Assembly (NCBI RefSeq): GCF_004087915.1
Contig: NZ_CP035108.1
Span: forward strand, 372,001 to 436,000
Reading direction: 5' to 3'
DNA length: 64,000 nucleotides
From: Geovibrio thiophilus
GTDB lineage: Bacteria; Chrysiogenota; Deferribacteres; Deferribacterales; Geovibrionaceae
Within the stretch, counting starts at the first letter, position 1; every line of letters starts with the position of its first letter. Both the position numbers and the translations under genes were made by a program. A model generated the notes under the pieces. It was given only the letters and a program-made list of their open reading frames with translations. It was not told the origin of the DNA and ran no database searches. Positions 34,269-43,892 of the stretch are shown in pieces.

Positions 34269-35768
34269 TTGCGAAGAATAATACTGACGGCAGCGTGTGT
34301 GCTGGCATTCGGCATCGGAGCTAACGCGGAGACCTTCAGCCTGACGGATGCCATAAAGGCGGGGCTTGAAAACGGTCTTGGAATAAAGGCGGCGGGCTTA
34401 AGCGCCGATGCCGCAAAGGAAACCGTGCAGACATACAGGGCTGAGTTTGACCCCTATGTTTCAGCTTCAGCGGGCGTGGAGGATTATAAAGATCCGAACT
34501 CATACTCGGTATACGATACGGATTTCCGCACAAAGAGAGATTTCACAGGCGGAATCAGTATAACCAAGAAGCATGAAGCCGGTTTCACCGCTGAAGTAAG
34601 CGCTGATTCGGCACGCCTCAGAAACAATGATGAGAGAGAAGAGCTGAATCCCGCCTACAGAACAGGTGTGGAGTTTCGCCTCTCCTTTCCTCTTCTGAAA
34701 AACTACGGACGTGATACGGGCACGGCAGGCATAAGGACGGCGGAGAACACATCCGCTGCTTACGGGCTGGATTACTTCGCCTCCGCCCTCGACACTGCCT
34801 ATTCCGCTGAAACCGCTTACTACGCTTATCAGCGCGCCCTCGGCGTTCTGGCATACAGAGAGGAATCCGGCAGGCTGGCGGCGAAGCTTCTTGAGGCGAA
34901 CAGGAAGAAGCTGGAATCCGGCGTTATCCCCGTGACAGAGGTTCAGGAGGCTGAAACGGCGCTTGCTTCAAGGGATGAGCAGATAATCGCAGCAAGGCAG
35001 GAAGTGAGGCGCACCAAGAACATTCTTGAAAACATCATAAACGCAGACCTTGCGAACGGGGCGGAGATCCCTGCTCTTAGAGGCATGGATGACGGACTGC
35101 CTGTTTCCGCGGTGTTTCTTGAACACGCAAGGGAGAAAAGACCGGACATGCTTAAACAGAAGCTGGCGCTGGCGAGCAGCGACATAAAAATACAATACCT
35201 GAGAAATCAGGAGCTGCCGGAGCTGGATTTCAAGGGCTCATTAGGCATCAACGGGCTTTCGGGGCATGAGGCGTCGGAAAACCGCTTTGACGGAAGCTAC
35301 CTAGGTTCGCTCCCCTATGCCTCCGATTCCGGCGGTTATTCATGGTATGCGGGCGTGAACTTCCGCTATCCGCTGGGCAACCGGGCCGCAAGGGCGGAAA
35401 GCGCGGCGGCGGGCTCTGAAAAACTCAGAGAGCTCATAATAATGAAGAAGCTTGATGCTGACACAGTGACCGAGATACGCAACGCCTTTGTGCTCATAGA
35501 AGGCAGCCGTGAACGCCACGGGGTGGCGGGAAGGTTCAGGGCGCTGGCTGAGAAGTCCCTCGCGCAGGAGACAAGACGCATGGAGGAGGGACTCAGCGAC
35601 ACTTTCAGAATACTGGACTTTCAGGATGATGTGATAGAGGCGAAGATCAGGGAGCTTGACGCGCTTTATGATTACAACACAGGGCTTGCGAAGCTTTACA
35701 GGGCTTCCGGTGAAAACCTGAGCAGGTACGGAATAGCCTTCCGCTATTCAGACGGAAAAGTAATGTAA
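34269..35768 (+). CDS. TolC family outer membrane efflux protein
   Basis: The 499-residue protein begins at TTG 34269, seven bases after GGGAGG, giving the signal peptide MRRIILTAACVLAFGIGANA. The rest has the duplicated TolC/OEP helical hairpin layout (long heptad-rich helices around 190-250 and 380-470). It forms the outer membrane channel of a tripartite exporter. It lies two bases after the regulator gene and is followed by the adaptor and inner-membrane pump genes. Confidence 0.88.
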   Translation: MRRIILTAACVLAFGIGANAETFSLTDAIKAGLENGLGIKAAGLSADAAKETVQTYRAEFDPYVSASAGVEDYKDPNSYSVYDTDFRTKRDFTGGISITKKHEAGFTAEVSADSARLRNNDEREELNPAYRTGVEFRLSFPLLKNYGRDTGTAGIRTAENTSAAYGLDYFASALDTAYSAETAYYAYQRALGVLAYREESGRLAAKLLEANRKKLESGVIPVTEVQEAETALASRDEQIIAARQEVRRTKNILENIINADLANGAEIPALRGMDDGLPVSAVFLEHAREKRPDMLKQKLALASSDIKIQYLRNQELPELDFKGSLGINGLSGHEASENRFDGSYLGSLPYASDSGGYSWYAGVNFRYPLGNRAARAESAAAGSEKLRELIIMKKLDADTVTEIRNAFVLIEGSRERHGVAGRFRALAEKSLAQETRRMEEGLSDTFRILDFQDDVIEAKIRELDALYDYNTGLAKLYRASGENLSRYGIAFRYSDGKVM

Positions 35769-35783
35769 CAGGGGAGAGCATCA

Positions 35784-36860
35784 ATGAATGACGCGGATAA
35801 AATTACCGAACAGCGTGAAAAGAATCTGAACAGCAGGATAAAGTTGAGAAAGGCGGGCTTCTACGGAGCCGTTATCATAATAACCGCGGCGGCGGTTTTC
35901 TACGGCATGCCGAAATTTCTGTACGCCATGCACCATGAGAGCACTGACAACGCATACATCAAGGGAACCATAATTCCTGTATCTGCTGAGGTGAAGGGGC
36001 GCATAAAGGCTGTGCATGTCAGCGACAACATGCGGGTGAAAAAAGGGGATGTTCTCTTTGAGATAGATCAGGATGACTATCTTCTCGTTCTCAGCCGTGT
36101 GAAGCAGGACTATGAGGCAGCGCTGGCTGAAGAGATTAAGGCTGATTCCGCCGTGACTCAGGCGGAGAAAAATATCAGACAGGCGCAGGCAGCTCTCGGC
36201 AAGGCTCAGACCGAGGCTTCGTTTACAGGCAGAGAAGCGGAGCGCTACGGAAAACTTGAGAAGGAAAGCCTTATTTCCAAAAACGCATACGACAGTATGG
36301 TTTCGGGAGCTCAGGAGGCGTTTTCGACAGTTAAAGTCGCTGAGGCCTCCCTTGAGATGGCACACGCCGCATACAGCACAGCCGAGGCTGACAGAACCGT
36401 GAAAAAATACAAAACCGCCTCTGTTGCCGAGATGGTGAAGGAAGCGGAGCTTAATCTTGAAAAAACAAGGGTGAAAGCCCCCGCAGACGGCTACATAGGT
36501 CAGAACAACGCCAAAACCGGCAGATATGTTCAGCCCGGTCAGGCTGTCCTTGCCGTGGTGGACGGGGATGATGTGTGGATTGAGGCGAACTACAAAGAAA
36601 CCCAGATGAAGCGCATAATAAAGGGTCAGGAGGTTGAGATCAAGGTCGATGCCTTCCCCGGCACGGTGTTCAAAGGGCATGTGGACAGCTTCCAGCCCGG
36701 AACGGGAGCGGCGTTCAGCCTTCTTCCTCCCGAGAACGCCTCAGGCAACTTCGTCAAGGTTGTGCAGAGGGTTCCGATTAAGATCACCCTCGATGAACAG
36801 CCCGGTCTGGACAGGCTTGTGGTGGGTCTTTCCGTGGTTCCCAGCGTAAACATAAAATAA
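35784..36860 (+). CDS. HlyD/EmrA family membrane fusion protein
   Basis: The 358-residue protein has one N-terminal membrane helix (about 25-45), the lipoyl-like half motif (HESTDNAYIKGTIIPVSAEV), a long coiled-coil hairpin (about 95-225) and the second lipoyl half (TRVKAPADGYIGQNNAKTGRYV in part). It bridges the inner-membrane pump and outer-membrane channel. Family match is to EmrA-type adaptors, in keeping with the DHA2 pump encoded next. The downstream ATG starts two bases after its stop codon. Confidence 0.9.
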   Translation: MNDADKITEQREKNLNSRIKLRKAGFYGAVIIITAAAVFYGMPKFLYAMHHESTDNAYIKGTIIPVSAEVKGRIKAVHVSDNMRVKKGDVLFEIDQDDYLLVLSRVKQDYEAALAEEIKADSAVTQAEKNIRQAQAALGKAQTEASFTGREAERYGKLEKESLISKNAYDSMVSGAQEAFSTVKVAEASLEMAHAAYSTAEADRTVKKYKTASVAEMVKEAELNLEKTRVKAPADGYIGQNNAKTGRYVQPGQAVLAVVDGDDVWIEANYKETQMKRIIKGQEVEIKVDAFPGTVFKGHVDSFQPGTGAAFSLLPPENASGNFVKVVQRVPIKITLDEQPGLDRLVVGLSVVPSVNIK

Positions 36861-36861
36861 T

Positions 36862-38391
36862 ATGACAGACACATTCAGACCCAATAAGGCAATGATCACC
36901 ATCACGGTAATGACCGGAGCGGTGCTCAGCGCCCTTGACACGAGCATAGTCAACGTTGCTCTGCCGTATATGAGAGGGAATCTCGGAGCCTCAGTTGAGG
37001 AGATAGCGTGGGTTTCAACCTCATATATACTCTGCAACGTTATAATAATGCCGATAATCGGCTTCCTCAGCAGCAGGTTCGGGCGTAGGAACTTCTATCT
37101 CGCCAGCGTGGTAATGTTCACTGTTACCTCCATGCTCTGCGGGCTGGCGTGGGATCTCAACTCGATGATTTTCTTCCGCTGCCTTCAGGGAATAGGGGGC
37201 GGCGCACTGATCCCCATATCGCAGGCGATACTGCGTGAGAACTATCCGCCGGAGCAGCAGGGCTTCGCCATGGGGATATTCGGTCTCGGTGTCGTTATGG
37301 GTCCGGCTCTGGGACCGACATTGGGCGGCTGGCTCACTGATAACTACTCATGGCCGTGGATATTCTATATCAACGTTCCGGTCGGTATTGTGAACATACT
37401 GCTCACCATGAAGTTTATAAAGGATCCGGAGTTTCTTTCCCGTTCAAAGGGCAAGGTGGACGCCCTCGGTCTCGGGCTGATGGTGGTCGGGCTCGGAGCG
37501 CTGCAGATAATGCTTGAGGAAGGTCAGCAGAAGGACTGGTTCCAGTCTGATTTTATAACAACACTTGCAGTCACCGCAGCGGTTGGGCTCACATTGTTTG
37601 TTATAAGGGAGCTCAGTGCGGACAAGCCTGCGGTGAACCTGCGGCTTCTGAAAGACAGGACATTCACCTCCGGCACTCTGATAGGGGGTGTTCTGGGTAT
37701 AAGTCTGTTCGCCAGCCTTTTTCTTTTACCTATGTTTTTGCAGCAGCTTCTCGGGTATCCGGCGTTTGACTCGGGGCTTGCCCTCATGCCCCGAAGCGTG
37801 GCGATGGCAATATTCATGCCCATTGTCGGGAGGCTGTACACTGTTGTGGGCGCACGGGCGCTTATAGGCGCGGGACTTTTGGTAAACGGGGTGAGCTTCT
37901 GGCAGCTTTCAAGGCTTTCTCTGGATGTTGGCTACTGGGACATCTTTTTCCCTCAGGTGTGGCAGGGGCTCGGCTTCGGACTGATATTCGTGGCTCTCAG
38001 CACAGTGACGCTTTCCACTGTGGAAAAGAAGGATATTACCGATGCCTCCGGTCTGTACAACGTTGTGCGTCAGGTCTTCGGCAGTGTGGGGATCGCCCTT
38101 TCCGCAACATTTGTGACAAGGTACGAAACCATATACCACAGCACGCTCACGGAGCACATAACCGAATACTCGTTTACCGCGTTATCATGGCTTGACAGCC
38201 TCGGCGGAATGTTCTTCTCCGCGGGGAGCGACGGCGCGGCGGCAGAGACCAAGGGGCTGAGGATGATAGAACTCCTTGTGATGAGGCAGGGAGCGATGAT
38301 GGCTTATAATCAGGTGTTCTTTATGGTTGCTGTTCTGTTTTTTATGAGCTTCCCGCTTATATTTCTTCTTAAGGACGAGAAAAAAGCTTAG
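36862..38391 (+). CDS. DHA2 family MFS efflux pump, EmrB/QacA type
   Basis: The 509-residue protein has 14 predicted membrane helices. Diagnostic sequences are ALDTSIVNVALPYMRGNLG (motif D1-like, residues 22-40), SSRFGRRNFYLAS (motif A) and GLGVVMGPALGPTLGGWL (motif C, antiporter). It is a proton-driven drug or metabolite exporter working with the adaptor and TolC-like protein encoded upstream. Substrate cannot be read from sequence. A GNRA-loop terminator follows immediately. Confidence 0.9.
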   Translation: MTDTFRPNKAMITITVMTGAVLSALDTSIVNVALPYMRGNLGASVEEIAWVSTSYILCNVIIMPIIGFLSSRFGRRNFYLASVVMFTVTSMLCGLAWDLNSMIFFRCLQGIGGGALIPISQAILRENYPPEQQGFAMGIFGLGVVMGPALGPTLGGWLTDNYSWPWIFYINVPVGIVNILLTMKFIKDPEFLSRSKGKVDALGLGLMVVGLGALQIMLEEGQQKDWFQSDFITTLAVTAAVGLTLFVIRELSADKPAVNLRLLKDRTFTSGTLIGGVLGISLFASLFLLPMFLQQLLGYPAFDSGLALMPRSVAMAIFMPIVGRLYTVVGARALIGAGLLVNGVSFWQLSRLSLDVGYWDIFFPQVWQGLGFGLIFVALSTVTLSTVEKKDITDASGLYNVVRQVFGSVGIALSATFVTRYETIYHSTLTEHITEYSFTALSWLDSLGGMFFSAGSDGAAAETKGLRMIELLVMRQGAMMAYNQVFFMVAVLFFMSFPLIFLLKDEKKA

Positions 38392-38392
38392 C

Positions 38393-38415
38393 GAGCCCTG
38401 AAAAGGGCTCTTTTA
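38393..38415 (+). terminator. Terminator of the efflux operon
   Basis: GAGCCCT (38393-38399) and AGGGCTC (38404-38410) form a perfect stem with a GAAA tetraloop, followed by TTTT. It begins two bases after the pump stop codon. Confidence 0.88.
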
Positions 38416-38417
38416 AG

Positions 38418-38445
38418 TTGCATTATGTTTTTTTTCCATTAAAAT
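38418..38445 (+). promoter_or_regulatory. Candidate promoter of the 2-oxoacid:ferredoxin oxidoreductase operon
   Basis: TTGCAT (38418-38423), 16 bases, then TAAAAT (38440-38445), located 27 bases before the first start codon and right after the preceding terminator. Confidence 0.5.
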
Positions 38446-38471
38446 TTTCCATTCACCTCGGAGGAAAAACT

Positions 38472-38693
38472 ATGATTAAGGTTCTAATTAACGGGGAAAA
38501 GTGCAAAGGGTGCGGTCTGTGCATTCAGGTCTGTCCGAAGAGGATTCTCCGTTTTTCCGAAAATATAAACTCCATGGGCTACAATATTATTATGTGTACG
38601 GATCAGGATGCGTGTATTCTCTGCAAAAGCTGCGCGCTTGTCTGTCCCGATGTGGTTTTCACCCTTCAGAAACAGGATTCAGGCGGTAAATAA
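38472..38693 (+). CDS. 2-oxoacid:ferredoxin oxidoreductase delta (ferredoxin) subunit
   Basis: The 73-residue protein carries two [4Fe-4S] motifs, CKGCGLCIQVCPK and CILCKSCALVCPD, and nothing else, as expected of the ferredoxin-type delta subunit of four-subunit 2-oxoacid oxidoreductases. ATG 38472 follows GGAGG by seven bases. Its stop codon overlaps the start of the alpha subunit gene (TAATG), so the four genes are probably translated in step. Confidence 0.9.
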   Translation: MIKVLINGEKCKGCGLCIQVCPKRILRFSENINSMGYNIIMCTDQDACILCKSCALVCPDVVFTLQKQDSGGK

Positions 38694-39742
38694 TGAATAA
38701 AAAAGTGCTGATGAAGGGGAACGAAGCCATAGCCGAAGCGTCCGTAAGAGCGGGGCTGGCTGGCTATTTCGGTTATCCCATCACCCCCCAGAACGAATTT
38801 ACGGCATATATGTCATACCACATGCCCGCAAAGGGCAGAGCCTTCGTGCAGGCGGAAAGCGAAGTGGCGGCGATCAACATGGTCTACGGAGCGGCGGCTA
38901 CCGGATGCAGGGTAATGACCTCCTCCTCAAGTCCGGGAATCGCTCTTATGCAGGAAGCGATCTCATACATGTGCGGAGCGGAAGTGCCCGCAGTCATAGT
39001 GAACATAATGCGCGGCGGTCCCGGTCTCGGCAATATAGGTCCCAGTCAGGGTGACTATAATCAGGCGACAAGAGGCGGCGGCAACGGCGATTACAAAATG
39101 ATCGTATACGCTCCCTCCACTGTTCAGGAAGCGGTTGACCTCACGTATAACGCCTTTGACGTGGCTGACAAATATAAAATACCCGTGTTCATCCTAGGCG
39201 ACGGTGCACTGGGACAAATGGCGGAACCTGTTCTCCTCCCCGAGGAAAAGCCTGTGATGAAAGGCGATCAGGGCTGGGGATTAAGCGGCGCAAAGGGCAG
39301 AGAACCCAGAGCGGTTATGTCGCTGAGGCTTGCGGAAGGCGAGCTGAGGAAGCATAACTGGAATCTGGCGGCGAAATTTGAGAGAATAGCCGAAGCCGAA
39401 ACAAAATATGAGCTTACAGATACAGACTACGATGTGCTTGTCACAGCTTTCGGAACGGCGGCAAGGGTTGCGAAAACCGCTGTCCGCCAGCTCAGGGAGC
39501 AGGGGATAAAGGCTGCCCTGTTCCGTCCAGTTACCATATGCCCCTTCCCCTATGCCGCGCTCGCGGATGCGGCGAAACAGGCTAAGAAGGTTCTCGTGGC
39601 GGAGATGAACACAGGGCAGATGCTCTTTGACGTGAAGGTTGCCGTTGAGGGCGCTGCTCCCGTTGAGTTCATGGGCTGCCCGGGCGGGGAGTCCTTCTCA
39701 CCGGAAGAGATTGCCGCCAAAATTAAAGAGATGCAGGGGTAG
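38693..39742 (+). CDS. vorB: 2-oxoacid:ferredoxin oxidoreductase alpha subunit, VorB type
   Basis: The 349-residue alpha subunit starts [21 protein letters not shown] and contains [30 protein letters not shown] and [18 protein letters not shown], which match the VorB/KorA family. This subgroup is usually named 3-methyl-2-oxobutanoate (2-ketoisovalerate) oxidoreductase subunit VorB; 2-oxoglutarate is an alternative substrate for related KorA enzymes. It converts a 2-oxoacid and CoA to acyl-CoA and CO2 while reducing ferredoxin. Substrate choice is not certain from sequence. Confidence 0.88.
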   Translation: MNKKVLMKGNEAIAEASVRAGLAGYFGYPITPQNEFTAYMSYHMPAKGRAFVQAESEVAAINMVYGAAATGCRVMTSSSSPGIALMQEAISYMCGAEVPAVIVNIMRGGPGLGNIGPSQGDYNQATRGGGNGDYKMIVYAPSTVQEAVDLTYNAFDVADKYKIPVFILGDGALGQMAEPVLLPEEKPVMKGDQGWGLSGAKGREPRAVMSLRLAEGELRKHNWNLAAKFERIAEAETKYELTDTDYDVLVTAFGTAARVAKTAVRQLREQGIKAALFRPVTICPFPYAALADAAKQAKKVLVAEMNTGQMLFDVKVAVEGAAPVEFMGCPGGESFSPEEIAAKIKEMQG

Positions 39743-39746
39743 GCGG

Positions 39747-40496
39747 ATGAGCATAGTTTTTCAGAAACCGGAAAGCTTAACCGATAAAACAACGATCTTC
39801 TGCCCCGGATGCAGTCACGGTATAATCCACAGGCTGGTGGGCGAGGCTCTGGACGAGCTTGAGCTTCGTGAAACCACAGTGGGCGTCGCCCCTGTGGGGT
39901 GCGGAGTTCTTCTGTATGAATATTTCAGAACAGATATAGTCGAGGCTCCCCACGGCAGGGCTCCAGCTCTTGCCACAGGGATAAAAAGGGTAAGACCCGA
40001 CCTCACAGTGTTCAGCTATCAGGGCGACGGCGACCTTGCCTCCATAGGCATGGCGGAGATTATGCACGCCGCCAACAGGGGTGAGATGATCACCGTTATC
40101 TTCGTGAACAACGCCAATTACGGTATGACAGGCGGACAGATGGCTCCCACCACCCTGCCCGGACAGAAAACAACCACGACTCCCACAGGCAGAGACTGCG
40201 CGACCCACGGCTCCCCTTTCAGAATGGCGGAGATTATGGGCGCTCTTGACCCTGTGGTTTACAGCGCGAGAGTGAGCGCCGCGACTCCGGCTAAGATAAT
40301 GAAGGCTAAAAGAGCTGTGAAAAAAGCCTTTCAGAACCAGAAGGAGAACAGGGGCTTCTCATTCGTTGAGGTTCTTTCCACCTGCCCCACAAACTGGGGA
40401 ATGACTCCGGTTGACGCCGTTCAGTTTGTGGAGAAGGATATGGAGGCTTACTACCCTTTGGGCGTGTTCAGGGATGCCTGCGGGGGTGAGAAATGA
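39747..40496 (+). CDS. 2-oxoacid:ferredoxin oxidoreductase beta subunit (TPP-binding)
   Basis: The 249-residue protein starts at ATG 39747 ([14 protein letters not shown]); a longer open frame inside the alpha gene was rejected. It carries the thiamine pyrophosphate motif from [11 protein letters not shown] to [11 protein letters not shown]. Cysteines in [15 protein letters not shown] and STCPTNWG are in the places of the [4Fe-4S] ligands of pyruvate and 2-oxoglutarate oxidoreductase beta subunits. Its stop overlaps the gamma subunit start (ATGA). Confidence 0.9.
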   Translation: MSIVFQKPESLTDKTTIFCPGCSHGIIHRLVGEALDELELRETTVGVAPVGCGVLLYEYFRTDIVEAPHGRAPALATGIKRVRPDLTVFSYQGDGDLASIGMAEIMHAANRGEMITVIFVNNANYGMTGGQMAPTTLPGQKTTTTPTGRDCATHGSPFRMAEIMGALDPVVYSARVSAATPAKIMKAKRAVKKAFQNQKENRGFSFVEVLSTCPTNWGMTPVDAVQFVEKDMEAYYPLGVFRDACGGEK

Positions 40497-41041
40497 TTTT
40501 TGAAAGCGTAATGGCGGGCTTCGGCGGGCAGGGCATCCTCAGCGCCGGAATGATGCTCGCCCATATCGCCTCCCACAAGGGGCTTAATGTCACATGGTTC
40601 CCATCCTACGGAGCGGAGCAGAGAGGCGGAACGGCGAACTGCACCGTTGTCATATCCGACCTTGAGATAGGCTCTCCCATTGTCACTGCTCCTGCTTACG
40701 GGCTGATAATGAACATGCCTTCTTTCAACAAGTTCCAGCCCCGTTTCCGCAAAGGCGCTAAAGCGGTGCTTGACACGTCGCTTATTGACCCCTCCGCAGT
40801 AACAAGGACTGATGTGGGTTTTTTCGGGCTGAATGCCGGAGACATAGCGAGGGATCTCGGAAATGTAAAGGTTGCCAATATGGTTATGATAGGCGGTCTT
40901 CTGGCGGTTTCCGGTCTGTTCAGTCTTCAGGAGGCTGTGGCTGAACTTCCCAATGCTCTTTCAAAGAAGCATCATGATCTGATACCTCTGAATGAACGGG
41001 CGCTGTCCAAAGGGTTCAGTGAGATTAAAAAATTAAATTAA
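40493..41041 (+). CDS. 2-oxoacid:ferredoxin oxidoreductase gamma subunit
   Basis: The 182-residue gamma subunit has the family start [20 protein letters not shown] and the [19 protein letters not shown] motif. It completes the delta-alpha-beta-gamma set. It overlaps the beta gene by four bases and is followed by a strong terminator, so the operon has four genes. Confidence 0.92.
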   Translation: MIFESVMAGFGGQGILSAGMMLAHIASHKGLNVTWFPSYGAEQRGGTANCTVVISDLEIGSPIVTAPAYGLIMNMPSFNKFQPRFRKGAKAVLDTSLIDPSAVTRTDVGFFGLNAGDIARDLGNVKVANMVMIGGLLAVSGLFSLQEAVAELPNALSKKHHDLIPLNERALSKGFSEIKKLN

Positions 41042-41046
41042 TGGTT

Positions 41047-41079
41047 AAACAGGGCGTCCTTCGGGACGCCCTGTTTGTT
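41047..41079 (+). terminator. Terminator of the oxidoreductase operon
   Basis: AAACAGGGCGTCC and GGACGCCCTGTTT form a 13-base perfect stem with a TTCG tetraloop (41047-41076), followed by GTTT. This is a very stable intrinsic terminator. Confidence 0.95.
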
Positions 41080-41172
41080 TCCGGAGCTTAAAAACAGGCA
41101 TACTGCAAAACCCTATACAGCAAAGGTTTACGGGCTTGTTCAATGGTTGTATAAGATTCATAAACTTTTCTA

Positions 41173-41201
41173 TTGAGTTTTTTAATGTAATCCACTAAAA
41201 C
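41173..41201 (+). promoter_or_regulatory. Candidate promoter of pta-ackA
   Basis: TTGAGT (41173-41178), 17 bases, TAAAAC (41196-41201), 32 bases before the pta start. Both boxes are imperfect but spacing is ideal. Confidence 0.4.
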
Positions 41202-41232
41202 AAAATACTTTTCTATTTTCGGAGGTTCTGAT

Positions 41233-42222
41233 ATGTCGCTTATGAATAAGTTCTGGGACATCGCCAAGTCCAGAAACAAGACAATTGTTTTGCCGGAAGG
41301 AACTGATGAAAGGACAATAGACGCCGCCAACGCCATAGTTGAAAACGGACTCGCCAAGGTCATAGTTCTGGGGGACGAGAAGGAAGTAAGGGGGCTCTTC
41401 GCACAGAAGGGCTACGCAGTGAAATGCGAAATTATCGACCCGAAGACCAGCAAATACCTTGAGACGTTCACAGACGAATATTATGAAAAAAGAAAATCCA
41501 AAGGCATGACAAAAGAGGAAGCCGCAGAAAGCATGAAGGATGTGCTTTACTTCGGTTCCATGCTTGTGGAGAAAGGCATAGCCGACGGCGCCGTGACAGG
41601 AGCCTGTCACACCACCGGTGACGTTCTGAGGGCGGCCATCCGTGTTATCGGCACCAAAAAAGGGATGAGGACTGTTTCAAGCTGCTTCATCATGGTCACT
41701 CCCAAGCCCGAGTTCGGTAAGGACGGAGCAGTGCTTTTCGCCGACTGTGCGGTCATACCCAACCCCGATTCAAGGACACTGGCGGAGATCGCCCTCGCCA
41801 CAGCGGACAGTTGCAGGGCATTTCTTGAGGTTGAGCCGAAGGTGGCTCTGCTCTCTTTCTCCACAAAGGGGAGCGCTCAGCATGAGGATGTGGACAAGGT
41901 GACTGAGGCTCTCAGAATAGCCAAGGAGCTTGCTCCGGAACTTGCCATAGACGGCGAGCTTCAGGCGGACGCTGCGCTGCTTGCCGCCGTGGGCGCGAAA
42001 AAAGCTCCGGGAAGCAATGTGGCAGGGCAGGCAAACGTGCTTGTTTTTCCCAATCTTGATTCAGGAAACATAGGCTACAAGCTTGTGGAAAGGATCGCAG
42101 GCGCCGAAGCCATCGGACCCGTTATTCAGGGGCTGGCAAAGCCTGTGAATGATCTTTCCCGCGGCTGCAAATATATGGATATAGTGAACGTCGCCGCAAT
42201 CACGGCTGTTCAGGCTGATTAA
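41233..42222 (+). CDS. pta: Phosphate acetyltransferase
   Basis: The 329-residue protein is the short, single-domain form of Pta (catalytic PTA_PTB domain without the DRTGG and ATPase-like N-terminal domains of E. coli Pta). Family segments include [16 protein letters not shown] near residue 18, [16 protein letters not shown], and [21 protein letters not shown] with the conserved DxGN. It interconverts acetyl-CoA and acetyl phosphate. It is followed after 13 bases by ackA, the standard pair. The start follows GGAGG. Confidence 0.94.
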   Translation: MSLMNKFWDIAKSRNKTIVLPEGTDERTIDAANAIVENGLAKVIVLGDEKEVRGLFAQKGYAVKCEIIDPKTSKYLETFTDEYYEKRKSKGMTKEEAAESMKDVLYFGSMLVEKGIADGAVTGACHTTGDVLRAAIRVIGTKKGMRTVSSCFIMVTPKPEFGKDGAVLFADCAVIPNPDSRTLAEIALATADSCRAFLEVEPKVALLSFSTKGSAQHEDVDKVTEALRIAKELAPELAIDGELQADAALLAAVGAKKAPGSNVAGQANVLVFPNLDSGNIGYKLVERIAGAEAIGPVIQGLAKPVNDLSRGCKYMDIVNVAAITAVQAD

Positions 42223-42235
42223 GGAGGAAATGCCG

Positions 42236-43486
42236 ATGTTTATACTCGCTCTTAACTGCGGCAGTTCGTCCGCCAAGTACCAGCTTTATGACTGGGATAA
42301 CAAACGGGTTATCGCCAAAGGTGTTGTGGAGCGTGTCGGTATAGGCGACTCGTTCATCGTTCACGAAGTTGAAGGCAGACCCACTTACAGGGACGAATAC
42401 GAATGTCACGACCACGGAACTGCTGTGGAGCTGATCGTCAAGACGCTCACAGCGTCCGAGACGGGCGTTATCTCAAACATGAAGGAAATCTCCGCAGTGG
42501 GGCACAGGGTTGTCCACGGAGGAGATAAATTTAAAAGAAGCGTAAGGCTCGATGCCGATGTCATAAAAACAATTGAGGATGTCCAGCACCTCGCCCCTCT
42601 TCATAACCCCCCCAACCTCGCGGGGATAAGAGCAGCATATGAAGTCCTGCCGGATGTTCCGCAGGTGGCTATATTTGATACCGCCTTCCACCAGACAATG
42701 CCCGACTACGCATATATGTACGCTGTACCCTATGAGTGGCATGAGCATTACGGCGTAAGACGCTACGGTTTCCACGGCACAAGCCATCTTTACGTGTCCA
42801 AGCGGGCAGCGTCTCTCCTCGGCAAAAGCTCCAAGGAATGCAATATCATAACCATGCACATCGGCAACGGTGTTTCACATACGGCGATCAAAAACGGTGT
42901 GTCCGTTGACACTTCAATGGGGCTCACGCCTCTTGAAGGCGCCATAATGGGAACCAGATGCGGGGATATTGACCCAGCGATCCCGCTTTTTATGCAGGGG
43001 CAGCTTGATATAGACTACCGCAAGATGGACACGATTCTTAATAAAAAGTCCGGTATGCTGGGCATAAGCGGCAAATACACCGACAGAAGGGATATTCTCC
43101 AGTGCAACTTCCCCGACAGCAAGGACAGATGCCGCCTCGCCATAGATATGGAAGCCTACAGACTTAAGAAATACATAGGGACTTACTATGCTGTTCTCGG
43201 AAGGCTGGATGCCATAGTCTTTACCGCCGGCGTGGGCGAAAACGCAGGTATAATCCGTCAGAAGGCTCTGGAAGGGCTTGAGGATATGGGTATCATCGTT
43301 GATGAGCAGAAAAACCTCTCCACCTTTTCCAAGCACGGTGAGACAGAGATTTCAACGCCTGAGTCAAAGGTTAAAGTCTTCGTCATCCCCACCAACGAGG
43401 AACTCGTTTTCGTGGAGGATGTTGTGGCTATACTCAACGGAACCTACAAAGACCATACGGAGTATGAGTATTCGTTTCTTAAATAA
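42236..43486 (+). CDS. ackA: Acetate kinase
   Basis: The 416-residue enzyme starts MFILALNCGSSSAKY, with the phosphate-site motif NCGSSS, FHGTSHLYVS, MHIGNGVS and TAGVGENAG typical of acetate kinase. The start ATG 42236 is eight bases after AAGGAGG; the ATG at 42230 is only two bases from it and is unlikely. It makes ATP and acetate from acetyl phosphate, or runs in reverse for acetate use. Together with pta and the upstream 2-oxoacid oxidoreductase operon it could support substrate-level phosphorylation. A hairpin (CCGCACC..GGTGCGG) follows its stop and is duplicated 316 bases further on. Confidence 0.95.
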   Translation: MFILALNCGSSSAKYQLYDWDNKRVIAKGVVERVGIGDSFIVHEVEGRPTYRDEYECHDHGTAVELIVKTLTASETGVISNMKEISAVGHRVVHGGDKFKRSVRLDADVIKTIEDVQHLAPLHNPPNLAGIRAAYEVLPDVPQVAIFDTAFHQTMPDYAYMYAVPYEWHEHYGVRRYGFHGTSHLYVSKRAASLLGKSSKECNIITMHIGNGVSHTAIKNGVSVDTSMGLTPLEGAIMGTRCGDIDPAIPLFMQGQLDIDYRKMDTILNKKSGMLGISGKYTDRRDILQCNFPDSKDRCRLAIDMEAYRLKKYIGTYYAVLGRLDAIVFTAGVGENAGIIRQKALEGLEDMGIIVDEQKNLSTFSKHGETEISTPESKVKVFVIPTNEELVFVEDVVAILNGTYKDHTEYEYSFLK

Positions 43487-43838
43487 ATAATCGCCGCACC
43501 CGCGTCCTGCGGTGCGGCTGAAACCGCTCGCGGCTTGCAAAGCAAGCCTTCGCTCCGCACGGCGCAGCATCTTGTCTTTATATCCAAAATTTACCATCCT
43601 TGGAAATTTTGGACACACGCTCGCGGACGGCTTAGCCGTCCTTCGCTCCGCACGGCGCAGCATCTTGTCTTTATATCCAAAATTTACCATCCTTGGAAAT
43701 TTTGGACACACGCTCGCAGACGGCTTAGCCGTCCTTCGCTCCGCACGGCGCAGCCCCATCCATGGGGCTGTCAAGACAATGCGGAGTATAATAATGGTGA
43801 TAATAATCGCCGCACCTGCATCCTGCGGTGCGGTTTAA
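43486..43838. repeat. Mosaic hairpin repeat array with flanking duplication
   Basis: A 93-base unit is repeated in tandem (starts at 43547 and 43640, third partial at 43733). Each has frame TTCGCTCCGCACGGCGCAGC, hairpin TCCAAAATTT/AAATTTTGGA around ACCATCCTTGG, and frame ACACGCTCGC. Inner hairpins differ: GGCTTGC/GCAAGCC (43532-43548), GGACGGC/GCCGTCC (43625-43641) and GACGGC/GCCGTC in the third. A terminal hairpin GCCCC/GGGGC ends the array. The array is bracketed by a direct duplication of about 35 bases (AATAATCGCCGCACC at 43486 and 43802) containing a CCGCACC/GGTGCGG hairpin, the likely ackA terminator. Confidence 0.85.
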
Positions 43839-43854
43839 TTTCATAAAACGTTCT

Positions 43855-43892
43855 GACGTCATTGCGGACCCGAAGGGTGAAGCAATTTCTCC
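43855..43892 (+). repeat. GTCATTGCG...GAAGCAATCT-family repeat
   Basis: GACGTCATTGCGGACC followed by CGAAGGGTGAAGCAATTTCT. Related copies lie at 21496, 21744, 26599 and 48762 in this window. Short repeats with this pattern are widespread in bacterial genomes; no function is established. Confidence 0.7.

Noticed and set aside
43547-43740. CRISPR-like array
   Set aside because: Units are 93 bases and nearly identical throughout, with no unique spacers and no cas genes.
43364-43846. Open frames across the 43.5 kb array with apparent internal peptide repeats
   Set aside because: The peptide repeat simply mirrors the 93-base DNA period, and frames exist on both strands; not coding.
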